37,872 nt of DNA from Thermoplasmatales archaeon UBA447 (lineage in GTDB: Archaea > Thermoplasmatota > Thermoplasmata > Thermoplasmatales > Thermoplasmataceae), in assembly GCA_002503205.1 (NCBI GenBank), contig DARE01000003.1, forward strand, positions 1 through 37,872. Reading direction: 5' to 3'. Shown here one piece after another: positions 1 through 7,380 of this stretch; positions within the stretch are counted from its first letter, which is position 1, and each line of letters begins with the position of its first letter. The notes under the pieces were generated by a model. That model was not told the DNA's origin. It ran no database searches and saw only the letters and a list, made by a program, of their open reading frames with translations. A program made the position numbers and the translations under genes.

Positions 1-1
1 T

Positions 2-364
2 ATGGCAGACAACGTTATAATAGTTTCAACAAACTACGTGCCTGGAAAAAAAATCACAAAGGTAATTGGTACTATCTGGGGGATTACAGTAAGGAGCAGA
101 GGCCTTGGTGGAAATATTATGGCAGGACTCAGGTCTCTTGCTGGTGGTGAAATAACTGAATATGTCAAACTTCTTTCCGATGCAAGATCTCATGCAATGG
201 ACAGGCTCAGAGACAACGCAAAACAGCTTGGAGCCAATGCTGTTATAGATCTGAGTTTCGATTCTTCTGAGATAGGTCAGACCATGTCCGAGATTGTTGC
301 ATATGGAACTGCCGTTATTGTGGAAGACGTATCTGGAGATCTGGAGAGAGTCTCACTATCTTGA
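2..364 (+). CDS. YbjQ/UPF0145 family protein
   Basis: A 120-residue protein of the YbjQ (UPF0145, 'heavy-metal-binding') family, whose biochemical role is not settled. The family fold is visible as an N-terminal strand region ending in GKKI, a central GLGGNIMAGLRSLAGGE stretch (about residues 35-51), a helix rich in A/R/D (SDARSHAMDRL) and the typical LGANAVIDLSFD followed by a final YGTAVIV strand. The ATG lies one base inside the window, so a more upstream start cannot be excluded, but the length and N-terminus fit the family. It is followed 14 nt later by the membrane protein at 379, suggesting co-transcription. Confidence 0.8.
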   Translation: MADNVIIVSTNYVPGKKITKVIGTIWGITVRSRGLGGNIMAGLRSLAGGEITEYVKLLSDARSHAMDRLRDNAKQLGANAVIDLSFDSSEIGQTMSEIVAYGTAVIVEDVSGDLERVSLS

Positions 365-378
365 AAGGCTAACAAAGC

Positions 379-1071
379 ATGGAAAATATCCAGAAAACTC
401 CTCCAATTGGACTGAAGTCAAGATTAGGCGCAATTGGGATTGGAGTTCTATTTATGGTCGTAGCTCTGGTTGTTCAGGAAATCATAGAATCCATACCTAC
501 GATATATTTTCTTTTCACATCGGGTTCACATTCCCTATCACAAACTTTGCTAAATTTCGAAAAAGGCAACATGGTTCTTTACTCACTGTTTATCGGCTTG
601 GTGGCAGGGTTTTGCCAGGAATTTTCAAAATTTGTAGCAGTTGATACAAGAAAACTTTCGCTCACAATTTTCGTGGGCCTTGGTTTTTCCTTTGTGGACA
701 TTGCAATTCTTTTGGCAGGAGATATTCAAGAATTTGCAAGCCTCACAACCTTCGCGGTGCTTCTAATCTCATTCAATGTTGTGGAATCGCTTATATTTCA
801 CCCATCTACAGCTCTCATACTTAAATGGGGGCATTTAAAATCAAGGCGTATGATCTCCCTTGTATATTCAGTTGCGGTACATGCTGCAATAGATGGTGGC
901 CTGGTCTACACCGATCTGTTGATACTGGGGAACGTACATCTTTACAAAATCTTGAGCCTTGAGTACTGGGGAATAGTATTTGCACTAACCCTGATTACAG
1001 CAATAACAGCCTTCATGCTAACAAGGGGCCTTGAGGAATTACCTGTAAAAGAGGAGCCAGTTGTTTACTGA
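379..1071 (+). CDS. YhfC-like multi-spanning membrane protein
   Basis: A 230-residue hydrophobic protein with about six to seven predicted membrane segments (roughly residues 16-40, 63-82, 93-113, 120-140, 158-180, 195-216). The segment GLVAGFCQEFSKFVAVD (about residues 74-90) and the later VVESLIFHPSTALILKWG resemble the conserved helices of the YhfC/DUF2324 membrane family, which is distantly related to glutamyl intramembrane proteases. In the usual family pattern the first motif is G-x-x-E-E; here it reads Q-E, so one glutamate is replaced. It lies 14 nt downstream of the YbjQ-like gene and probably shares its transcript. Family assignment is by pattern memory only; an unrelated membrane protein is possible. 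Confidence 0.6.
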   Translation: MENIQKTPPIGLKSRLGAIGIGVLFMVVALVVQEIIESIPTIYFLFTSGSHSLSQTLLNFEKGNMVLYSLFIGLVAGFCQEFSKFVAVDTRKLSLTIFVGLGFSFVDIAILLAGDIQEFASLTTFAVLLISFNVVESLIFHPSTALILKWGHLKSRRMISLVYSVAVHAAIDGGLVYTDLLILGNVHLYKILSLEYWGIVFALTLITAITAFMLTRGLEELPVKEEPVVY

Positions 1072-1079
1072 CAGAAAGA

Positions 1080-1511
1080 TCATGAGAGCCTTCTGTGCAG
1101 TATGGCTCTCTGCAGCAGCATGAGATGTTTCTTCTCTCTGGAAGGGCTGCAGAATATGGTTTCTTTTGTCACTTCAATTTCTGTCAGTTTTGACTTATGC
1201 ATCCCTTCGACCTCAAAAACAAGTGTTTCTATCCTTGGCAGGTCTTCCTTAGATGGCATTTCTTCATATTCTCCAACAAGGCCATCGGCATCCTTCATTT
1301 CGCAGAATTCAAAATTAAGTGCATATTTGCCAGAATCGCCAATTGAAAAAACCTCCCTCCCATCGTCTGATTTTCCGAATTCCTCAAGAAGTATCTGAAA
1401 AATGTGGTGTGTATAAACCGGAATCTCCTCAACTGGGTCATCCCTTGTAATTCCTTCAATTTCCTTCCTGATCATGTCATCTGCCTTTTTCAGGTCTATT
1501 TCGTCAGCCAT
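1080..1511 (-). CDS. Hypothetical acidic protein
   Basis: A 143-residue acidic, soluble protein that I do not recognise. It opens MADEIDLKKADDMIRKEIEG, has no membrane segment and ends in a basic helix (REKKHLMLLQRAILHRRLS). The ATG sits about 24 nt downstream of an AT-rich TATA-like box (1527-1540, read on the minus strand), consistent with a leaderless transcript. It converges on the YhfC-like gene with only 8 bp between stop codons. The overlapping plus-strand frame (1102-1398) is rich in Ser and looks like an antisense shadow. Confidence 0.65.
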   Translation of the reverse strand: MADEIDLKKADDMIRKEIEGITRDDPVEEIPVYTHHIFQILLEEFGKSDDGREVFSIGDSGKYALNFEFCEMKDADGLVGEYEEMPSKEDLPRIETLVFEVEGMHKSKLTEIEVTKETIFCSPSREKKHLMLLQRAILHRRLS

Positions 1512-1526
1512 CAGAATAGTATATGA

Positions 1527-1540
1527 AAAATATTATTAAA
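1527..1540 (-). promoter_or_regulatory. TATA box for the 1080-1511 gene, possibly shared with 1569
   Basis: An A/T-only run in the 57-bp divergent gap. Read on the minus strand its centre (about 1535) is about 24 nt from the ATG at 1511. On the plus strand it is about 32 nt from the GTG at 1569, so one element might serve both directions. Confidence 0.45.
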
Positions 1541-1568
1541 GTTAAGGCATGAGTCGTTCTTTTCTTAA

Positions 1569-1769
1569 GTGATTAAAAAAAGTACAGAAATAAAGATATT
1601 GTCCTTGGCTATACAGTATGACATGGGGTTGGGAAAGAGGGATCTTGATAGAAAGAAAAAGAGCCTTGAGAACAAGCTGCAGGAACTTGAGGATAAGGCA
1701 AGGAAGAATCCTCTTAATAAGCAGTTGCAGGAAGAGATAAAGGAACTAAAGAAAAAAATTGAGAAATAA
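1569..1769 (+). CDS. Small coiled-coil protein
   Basis: A 66-residue, very charged protein read from GTG 1569. Residues from about 24 onward form an almost uninterrupted Lys/Glu/Leu coiled-coil (KKKSLENKLQELEDKA, then QLQEEIKELKKKIEK). An internal ATG at residue 19 (1623) would give a 48-residue version that is nearly all coil. No family is recognised. It is divergent from the 1080-1511 gene and converges on the ROK kinase with 5 bp between the stops. The composition supports a real gene, but the start is uncertain. Confidence 0.5.
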   Translation: MIKKSTEIKILSLAIQYDMGLGKRDLDRKKKSLENKLQELEDKARKNPLNKQLQEEIKELKKKIEK

Positions 1770-1774
1770 CAGGA

Positions 1775-2731
1775 TTAAGCTGGATAGTTTCCTTTTACAA
1801 AGAGCGGAAGGGCCACTGTGGACAAATCATGCCCATTTTTCAGGCCCCTGACTATTTTTACCGGCCTGTACATGCTTTTGAACTCTTCCCTTATTGCATT
1901 CTTCAGGGGTGTAAAAAGCTCATTCCCTGCCGCAGCAATCCCTCCACCTATAATTACTATTTCAGGGTCAAGAATGTTTATGATATTTACTAGTCCAACA
2001 GATAGGTAATAAATAGTCTCCTCAATTATTAGCTGAGAAAACATATCGCCCTTCTTCTTCAACTCAAAAACTTTCCTGGCGTCTATCTCGTTTGGCTTCA
2101 AAGACGATAGGAGCTCACTTTCCCTGAGAGCAGTTATGTTCTCAGAAACCCTTCTTGCAATGCCCCTTCCTCCTGCAATTGCTTCAAGGCAACCTCTTCT
2201 GCCGCATCCGCAGACAGGGCCATTTGACATGACAACCATATGTCCAAGTTCCCCGGCCATGCCATGTGCACCTCTGTATAACTTTCCGTTGAGGAAGGCC
2301 CCTCCACCAATTCCGGTGCTTAGAGTAATATAAACGAAATTGTCAACACCCCTCCCCGCTCCGAAAACCTTCTCGGCAATAGTGGCGGCTGTTGCGTCAT
2401 TTTCAAGGAAAGCCTCAACCTGAAATTCCTCAGAAAGCTTTGCTGCAACTGGGAAATTCTTGAGTCCCAGTATATTTGGGGACGATATTACTATGCCTCT
2501 GTCAGAATCCACAAGGCCGGCAAAAATAATGCCTATTGAGTCTGGCCTTGAGACTCCATTGTCGTTGAGTAGTTTCCAGCCCATCTCCGTGAAATCGCTC
2601 AGAAGTTTCCCAGGTCCGAGATGTCTGACTGTGGGCTTTCTGAGAGATGCAACAATCTTGCCATCACTTTTTCCAAGAACAGCTGAAATCTTTGTGCCGC
2701 CAACGTCAAAACCGAGAATATAACCTGACAT
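1775..2731 (-). CDS. ROK-family sugar kinase (glucokinase-like)
   Basis: An ATP-dependent sugar kinase of the ROK family, probably phosphorylating glucose or a related hexose. Seen directly: phosphate-binding GFDVGGTK (residues 7-14), the END motif at 110-112 with the catalytic Asp112, and the ROK zinc signature with ELGH (His154) and CGCGRRGC (Cys164, Cys166, Cys171). Length (318) is normal. I start at ATG 2731 rather than GTG 2734 because a TATA box (2750-2760) is centred 25 nt upstream, as for a leaderless mRNA. ROK transcriptional repressors carry an N-terminal HTH, which is absent here, so an enzyme is favoured. Substrate is not determined. Confidence 0.88.
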   Translation of the reverse strand: MSGYILGFDVGGTKISAVLGKSDGKIVASLRKPTVRHLGPGKLLSDFTEMGWKLLNDNGVSRPDSIGIIFAGLVDSDRGIVISSPNILGLKNFPVAAKLSEEFQVEAFLENDATAATIAEKVFGAGRGVDNFVYITLSTGIGGGAFLNGKLYRGAHGMAGELGHMVVMSNGPVCGCGRRGCLEAIAGGRGIARRVSENITALRESELLSSLKPNEIDARKVFELKKKGDMFSQLIIEETIYYLSVGLVNIINILDPEIVIIGGGIAAAGNELFTPLKNAIREEFKSMYRPVKIVRGLKNGHDLSTVALPLFVKGNYPA

Positions 2732-2749
2732 CACAACACTATACTTCCT

Positions 2750-2760
2750 TTATTAATAAA
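2750..2760 (-). promoter_or_regulatory. TATA box of the ROK kinase gene
   Basis: The sequence TTATTAATAAA (near-palindromic) is centred about 25 nt upstream of the ATG at 2731 on the minus strand, typical for a leaderless archaeal transcript. Confidence 0.6.
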
Positions 2761-2827
2761 CCAATAATATTCATAGATCTAGTGCAGGAGATTTTAAATG
2801 TTATACAGGGATTAAATGCTCTTGGCT

Positions 2828-3178
2828 CTATCTGACTCTTTCGACGAGGAGAATAAGACCATCAAGCCTTAGAATTCTTACATTTTCCCCCTCAGAGATT
2901 TTATTTCCGTCGCTGGACTTCGCTTTCCATCTTACTCCTTCGACGGATATCCATCCGGTTGGATCAAGATCATTGACAACAGTAGCAATCTTGCCGGTCA
3001 TTGATTCTTTCCCCGTGACCTTTTTAACCCTCTGTGATTCTATTGCCTTCATTATCATGAGGCCGGCAAATACAATGATAAGCGCGATGACAAGAGTCTC
3101 AATTAGATCAATCTTGTAACCCTGGGTAATCAATGCAGTTTTCCAAAAGTTATCAATATTCATTGAGAGATCAAACAT
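2828..3178 (-). CDS. NfeD-like C-terminal OB-fold membrane protein
   Basis: A 116-residue protein with one membrane helix (about residues 25-46) followed by an OB-fold domain of the NfeD C-terminal type. The conserved pattern G-K-(I/V)-A-x-V-V-N-D-L-x-P-x-G-W-(I/V)-x-V-E-G is clear at about residues 62-81, and the end strand is LILLVERVR. NfeD-type domains usually act with SPFH/stomatin proteins or a membrane serine protease; no such partner is next door, so this would be a short 'orphan' NfeD. A purine-rich stretch (AAAGGGGC) lies just upstream of the ATG. Partner is inferred from the family only. Confidence 0.75.
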   Translation of the reverse strand: MFDLSMNIDNFWKTALITQGYKIDLIETLVIALIIVFAGLMIMKAIESQRVKKVTGKESMTGKIATVVNDLDPTGWISVEGVRWKAKSSDGNKISEGENVRILRLDGLILLVERVR

Positions 3179-3241
3179 TGCTGCCCCTTTAGATTAATTC
3201 TGAAAGTACTCTGGTAATTAATGAATAATACGAACCCTAAG

Positions 3242-3250
3242 ATAAATTTA
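3242..3250 (+). promoter_or_regulatory. TATA box of aspS
   Basis: ATAAATTTA is centred about 30 nt upstream of the aspS ATG (3276). A weak AGGTTGAT element lies immediately before the start codon. Confidence 0.5.
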
Positions 3251-3275
3251 ATGGTAACTGCGCTATTAGGTTGAT

Positions 3276-4565
3276 ATGCATAGGACCTATATAGGCCAGA
3301 TTTCAGATAAGAAAGACGGAGATGAAGTGCATTTATTTGGCTGGGTACAGGAAGTTAGAAAACTCAAGAAACTTTCTTTTATTGTTCTGAGAGATCATAC
3401 TGGGAACATTCAGATAACAATTAAGCCGGAAAACGTTTCTACATATGATGAAATAACAAATGTCAACAGGGAATCTGTTCTTTCTGTGATTGGACATGTT
3501 TCCTTAAATTCGGGAGCCAAGTCAGGCGTTGAGATAACCGCAAAAGAGGTTGAGGTCCTGAACAGTTCTGAGGCACCACTTCCTCTGGCAATTTTTGAGG
3601 GTATCCAGTCTGATTTCGAAACGAGGCTCAATAACAGGTCTCTTGATTTAAGGGAGCCTTCCCACAACCTTATATTCAGAATAGAAAGCAGTCTTCTCTG
3701 GGGAATTAGGAAATACATGCATGAACAGGGTTTTCAGGAAGTTCATACCCCAAAAATTGTGGCTTCAGCAACTGAGGGAGGTGCAAACCTCTTCAGGGTT
3801 AAATATTTTGAAAGGGATGTTTTCCTTAACCAGAGCCCGCAGCTCTACAAAGAGATGCTTATGGCCTCCGGAATGGATAAGGTTTTCGAGGTGGGCCCTG
3901 CATTCAGGGCTGAAGAACACAATACTGTCCGCCACCTCAATGAGTTTACCAGTATAGATATTGAAATGAGCTTCTGCGATCACAACGAGGTGATGAAGAT
4001 TCTGGAGGAGTCTGTAAATAGCGGACTCAGAGTGGTATTTGAGAGATTCGGGGATGAGGTCAAAAAGATTAATCCTGATCTTAAGATACAGACTATTCCA
4101 TTCCCCAGAGTTACATACAGGGAGTGCATTTATCTTCTTTCGAAGGAAGGTGTGGAGGCAAAATTTGGCGAAGACTTCAGCCCTGAGCAGTTAAGATTGA
4201 TAGGCAGGCATTTTCCTGGCTTTTATTTCATAACAGAGTGGCCATCTGAAGTCAGGGCATTCTACACAATGCCCAAACCAGGAGATCCTGATGTTACAAA
4301 TTCTTTCGATCTTCAATATGGTCAGTGGGAATTAACTTCTGGGGCTCAGAGAGTCCACGATCCTAAAATGCTGGAAAATAGGTTAATAGAAAAAGGTTTG
4401 AATCCTGAAGATTTCAATTTTCACCTGAATGCCTTCAGGTATGGTATGCCTCCTCATGCCGGATGGGCCATCGGTTTGGAAAGACTCACAATGATCCTCT
4501 TGAATCTTCCGAACATAAGGGAGGTATGTCTATTTCCTCGCGATAGAACCAGAGTTGTTCCTTGA
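3276..4565 (+). CDS. aspS: Aspartyl-tRNA synthetase, archaeal type
   Basis: Charges tRNA-Asp with aspartate. The protein has an N-terminal OB-fold anticodon-binding domain (about 1-105) and a class II catalytic core: QSPQLYKEM (176-184), motif 2 FRAEEHNTVRHLNEF (210-224) and motif 3 GWAIGLERL starting at 396, ending FPRDRTRVVP. The length of 429 matches archaeal AspRS without the bacterial insertion domain. Anticodon-loop specificity positions are mixed: Gln25 where discriminating Thermococcus AspRS has Trp26, and Lys82 where it has Lys85 (alignment from memory), so Asp-only versus Asp/Asn charging is not decided by eye. ATG 3276 fits the TATA spacing. Confidence 0.96.
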   Translation: MHRTYIGQISDKKDGDEVHLFGWVQEVRKLKKLSFIVLRDHTGNIQITIKPENVSTYDEITNVNRESVLSVIGHVSLNSGAKSGVEITAKEVEVLNSSEAPLPLAIFEGIQSDFETRLNNRSLDLREPSHNLIFRIESSLLWGIRKYMHEQGFQEVHTPKIVASATEGGANLFRVKYFERDVFLNQSPQLYKEMLMASGMDKVFEVGPAFRAEEHNTVRHLNEFTSIDIEMSFCDHNEVMKILEESVNSGLRVVFERFGDEVKKINPDLKIQTIPFPRVTYRECIYLLSKEGVEAKFGEDFSPEQLRLIGRHFPGFYFITEWPSEVRAFYTMPKPGDPDVTNSFDLQYGQWELTSGAQRVHDPKMLENRLIEKGLNPEDFNFHLNAFRYGMPPHAGWAIGLERLTMILLNLPNIREVCLFPRDRTRVVP

Positions 4566-4664
4566 TTCTCTCCCCCTCTTTCTTTCATTTTCCGAGAGTA
4601 TCTCCTCCCACTCTTCATTGCTGGCTATTTCCAGGTCCTCTCTAGAAACTCTGTTCCTGGCCAT
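4530..4664 (-). CDS. Possible small basic/acidic protein
   Basis: A 44-residue frame from ATG 4664 reading MARNRVSREDLEIASNEEWE and onward. Its first 30 residues look protein-like; the last third (Arg/Asn/Ser-rich) is the complement of a pyrimidine-rich tract that could instead be the aspS terminator, and it overlaps the 3' end of aspS by 36 bp. An AT-rich TATA-like element lies about 30 nt upstream on the minus strand. A longer frame from 4733 adds an implausible N-terminus. No family recognised. Confidence 0.35.
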   Translation of the reverse strand: MARNRVSREDLEIASNEEWEEILSENERKRGRESRNNSGSIARK

Positions 4665-4750
4665 AGGCTTCAAAAATATACATGAATTCTGATATTTTAA
4701 TCTTTTCATAATGAAAATTTTGTGTATTTTCATAGAGGTTGCCTGATAGG

Positions 4751-4759
4751 CTTATAAAT
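4751..4759 (+). promoter_or_regulatory. TATA box of the 3-hydroxyacyl-CoA dehydrogenase gene
   Basis: CTTATAAAT is centred 24 nt upstream of the ATG at 4779, consistent with a leaderless transcript. Confidence 0.65.
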
Positions 4760-4778
4760 TCTGAAACAATACTTCAGT

Positions 4779-5756
4779 ATGAAAGATTCAGTCCCTCCAG
4801 TTAAGGATGTGACAGTAATTGGCTCAGGAAATATGGGAAGTTCGATTGCTGAAGTGATGGCCTTTAATGGATGCCAGGTCACACTGATCGATATTGATGA
4901 AAAATTGCTGGAAAGGGGTAGAAAGAATATAGAAAGGGTCCTTCAGTCGAATTTCAAATTTACGGAAGGAAGGGCTGAAAAGGAGGTTTCCAGAATAGAG
5001 TCACTTGGGATTATTCTCACCGAAGAGCAAAAAAGCGCAATAAGAAAGAAGTTTCCCAAAGGAGATGCAAATTCACTGACTAACAGTGTTATGAAAAAGG
5101 TCCGTACAACAACAGATTACTCTGAAGCAGCAAATTCTGAGTTCGTGTTCGAAGCAGTATTCGAAAAAAAGGAAGTGAAGCGAGAGCTCTTCCGAAGACT
5201 TTCCGGAATTCTTCCCGAAAAAACTATTCTTGCTTCAAACACCTCTTCACTTAGCATTACTGAGATTGCAGGGTCATATTCAAAACCGGAGAACACGGCT
5301 ATAGCCCATTTCTTTAACCCGCCATATACTCTGCCTCTTGTGGAGATCGTCCCGGGGATTCGTACCTCCGAGTCTACGGTTGAGAAGTTGATCTCATTTA
5401 TATCTGGGCTGAGGAATCACAGGACAGGAATGGTACCGATACGCGTAAGAGAGTCACCTGGGTTCGTTGTGAACAGGATTCTCGTTCCCATGATAAATGA
5501 GGCCATAGCATTATACGGCGAAGGCATTGCCTCAAAGGAAGATATAGATCGGGCAATGAAACTGGGTGCAGGAATGCCGATGGGCCCTCTGGAACTTGCA
5601 GATATGGTAGGCCTTGACATACTTCTGGATGTCGCTGAAGTTTTTGTTAAGGATTTCGGTGACCAGAAATACAGAGCTCCCTACAACCTTAAGAGAATGG
5701 TAGCAGCTGGAGATAATGGAAGGAAATCCGGAAAGGGTTTCTATGAATACAGGTGA
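4779..5756 (+). CDS. 3-hydroxyacyl-CoA dehydrogenase (HADH family)
   Basis: NAD-dependent oxidation of 3-hydroxyacyl-CoA, as in fatty-acid beta-oxidation or butanoate metabolism. Visible features are the Rossmann fingerprint GSGNMG (15-20) with the acidic end of strand 2 (LIDID, 36-40), the ASNTSSLSITEIAG segment, the catalytic-His strand IAHFFNPPY, the hinge ESPGFVVNRI, and a C-terminal dimer domain with GMPMGPLELADMVGLD and the closing GRKSGKGFYEY. At 325 residues it is 30-40 longer than typical single-domain members; the extra length is a charged helical insert at about 50-100, before TTDYSEAANSEFVFEAV. No other beta-oxidation gene is adjacent, so the physiological substrate is open. Confidence 0.92.
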   Translation: MKDSVPPVKDVTVIGSGNMGSSIAEVMAFNGCQVTLIDIDEKLLERGRKNIERVLQSNFKFTEGRAEKEVSRIESLGIILTEEQKSAIRKKFPKGDANSLTNSVMKKVRTTTDYSEAANSEFVFEAVFEKKEVKRELFRRLSGILPEKTILASNTSSLSITEIAGSYSKPENTAIAHFFNPPYTLPLVEIVPGIRTSESTVEKLISFISGLRNHRTGMVPIRVRESPGFVVNRILVPMINEAIALYGEGIASKEDIDRAMKLGAGMPMGPLELADMVGLDILLDVAEVFVKDFGDQKYRAPYNLKRMVAAGDNGRKSGKGFYEYR

Positions 5757-5776
5757 GCAAGTCAACAGGTTAGAAT

Positions 5777-6061
5777 CTACTTTACTTTCAGGTCCTTTGC
5801 CTTCCTGTTTATGAGCACCACTGTGGGGCTCACGACGTATTTTGTTTTTGATATCCTTGCTACAGAAAGCAAGGCAGTTCTGCTTCTTGTGTTATAGAAA
5901 TGGGCCCTCATCTCCTCCGCCAGGCTTTTAGTCATCGACAGCTCCACATATATTGGATTGCCAAGATGATACCAGGTGGCTATTATTGAGCCCTTGTCTA
6001 CAGACATCACATCCTCCCGGTCCACCTCAAAATCAAACCGTTGCCCAACTTCTATTTTCAA
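5777..6061 (-). CDS. Hypothetical protein
   Basis: A 94-residue basic soluble protein with alternating beta-strand-like segments (IIATWYHLGNPIYVELSM) and a basic C-terminus. I do not recognise a family. It is convergent with the dehydrogenase gene (20 bp between stops). An AT-rich box (6092-6104, minus strand) is about 37 nt from the ATG, and TAGGTAAAAG lies 5' of the start, suggesting a short leader with a weak ribosome-binding site. Confidence 0.6.
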   Translation of the reverse strand: MKIEVGQRFDFEVDREDVMSVDKGSIIATWYHLGNPIYVELSMTKSLAEEMRAHFYNTRSRTALLSVARISKTKYVVSPTVVLINRKAKDLKVK

Positions 6062-6165
6062 ATCTTTTACCTAGATGTATGAAAAAACTATGTTATTTAA
6101 AAATTTTCTATATTGGTTAAGACAAAATTCGCAGTGTTTTTAGAGTTTTTGCTTGAAAATATAAC

Positions 6166-6615
6166 TCACTCGTCCTCTATAAGAATCTTAACACCAAGCA
6201 ATTTCTCAAGTTTCCTGGCAACCTTTATCTCTGGCATTAAAACTCCACGTTCGATGCTGGCAATAACATTTCTTCTTTCAAGTATTTTCATTGCCAGCTC
6301 ATCCTGAGTTATAGCCAGCCTCTCCCTTCCATTCCGTATTATTTCTGCATAATCTGGATCGACCTGATATTTCTCAACGTCATCTCCTTTGTGTTTCCGC
6401 GGCCTCTGTTTGACAGGCGGCAACGGAATGCTCTTTTTTGGCATCTGGACAGAGATCTGTGGGCCGGTTGTTTTCTCGGGCCTTCCACTCCGGATGCTAT
6501 CCGCAGGAGTCCCAAATCTGGAGCAGTCATCGCAGACATTCAATATGGTGCTGTCAATCCTGACCTTGTTCAGCTTCGGTACCTGTTTTCCGCACATCTC
6601 GCAATAAACTGCCAT
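6166..6615 (-). CDS. MBF1-type transcription factor (zinc ribbon plus HTH)
   Basis: An archaeal multiprotein-bridging-factor-1 homologue. The N-terminal zinc ribbon shows Cys5/Cys8 (VYCEMCGK) and Cys28/Cys31 (NVCDDC); a basic/proline linker follows (about 45-80). A Cro/CI-type HTH fills about residues 85-149 (ERLAITQDELAMKILERR, then IERGVLMPEIKVARKLEKLL). Archaeal MBF1 is known as a ribosome-associated factor in Sulfolobus/Saccharolobus as well as a putative transcription co-regulator. ATG 6615 is preferred over GTG 6621 because the family starts just before the first Cys pair. It is divergent from flpA over a 49-bp gap with one TATA-like box. Confidence 0.88.
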   Translation of the reverse strand: MAVYCEMCGKQVPKLNKVRIDSTILNVCDDCSRFGTPADSIRSGRPEKTTGPQISVQMPKKSIPLPPVKQRPRKHKGDDVEKYQVDPDYAEIIRNGRERLAITQDELAMKILERRNVIASIERGVLMPEIKVARKLEKLLGVKILIEDE

Positions 6616-6637
6616 GGTCACTATATTGCAGTATGTT

Positions 6638-6647
6638 CTAAATAAAT
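6638..6647. promoter_or_regulatory. Shared TATA-like element between MBF1 and flpA
   Basis: CTAAATAAAT lies in the 49-bp divergent gap. Its centre is about 23 nt from the flpA GTG (6665) and about 28 nt from the MBF1 ATG (6615) on the other strand. It is the only good AT box in the gap, so both leaderless promoters may use it. Confidence 0.5.
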
Positions 6648-6664
6648 GTTCTCAATCATATGGT

Positions 6665-7303
6665 GTGAACTTCAGGTCAGAGGGCATACTGGAAAATGGA
6701 GGGAAAATCTACACAGAAACAATGCAGAGAACTCCATTGTATGGTGAGGACATCATAAGGGTGAGGGGGAAATTATACAGAGAATGGGATCCGAAGAGGA
6801 GCAAGTTATCCGCAGCCATAAGGAAGAACCTCAGGCACTTTCCGATTAATGTTAACTCTTCATTGCTTTATTTGGGCGCATCCACTGGCACAACTGTAAG
6901 CCATATTTCTGATATATGTAAAAATGGCAGAATAACGGCAGTTGAGAAGGCTTATGAGCCATTTTCAAAGTTGTTGAGACTCTCAGAATCAAGAGCCAAT
7001 ATTTTCCCTATTCTAGAAGATGCCTTAAAAGTCGAAAAATACGGGCATTTCATCGACAAACCGGAGGTTCTTTACCAGGATATAGCACAGAGAAACCAGG
7101 CACAGATATTCAATACTGTGTCGTCTTCGTTCAAAAGCATTGAAGCCGGCATACTTATCATAAAGGTCAGGGCAGTGACCAGCAGAAAGGGTAATGAAGA
7201 GGTTCTGAAGAACCAGCTGGAGATTATAGAGAATTATAAGGTTAAGGAACTGGTCGACCTCACACCATATTCAATTGCCAATTATCTGGCGGTTCTTTCA
7301 TGA
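6665..7303 (+). CDS. flpA: Fibrillarin-like rRNA/tRNA 2'-O-methyltransferase
   Basis: Catalytic subunit of the archaeal C/D-box sRNP, which 2'-O-methylates rRNA and tRNA at guide-RNA-selected sites together with Nop5 and L7Ae. Diagnostic motifs are REWDPKRSK (39-47) and the SAM-binding LGASTGTTVSHISDI (70-84), then the acidic EKAYEPF and the late SxxxKAxxxTSRKG-type segment. I choose GTG 6665 (212 residues) because it gives the usual fibrillarin N-terminus and sits about 23 nt from a TATA-like box; the longer frame from ATG 6614 would run through the MBF1 promoter and into that gene. No Nop5 gene follows, although the two are often adjacent in archaea. Confidence 0.92.
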   Translation: MNFRSEGILENGGKIYTETMQRTPLYGEDIIRVRGKLYREWDPKRSKLSAAIRKNLRHFPINVNSSLLYLGASTGTTVSHISDICKNGRITAVEKAYEPFSKLLRLSESRANIFPILEDALKVEKYGHFIDKPEVLYQDIAQRNQAQIFNTVSSSFKSIEAGILIIKVRAVTSRKGNEEVLKNQLEIIENYKVKELVDLTPYSIANYLAVLS

Positions 7304-7380
7304 AGTTAAGCAGGTCTGATCAGTTAAAACCAAAGCTCGGGCAAATTTCTTAATCAGGGAAAAAATAGGGTAAAGTAATT

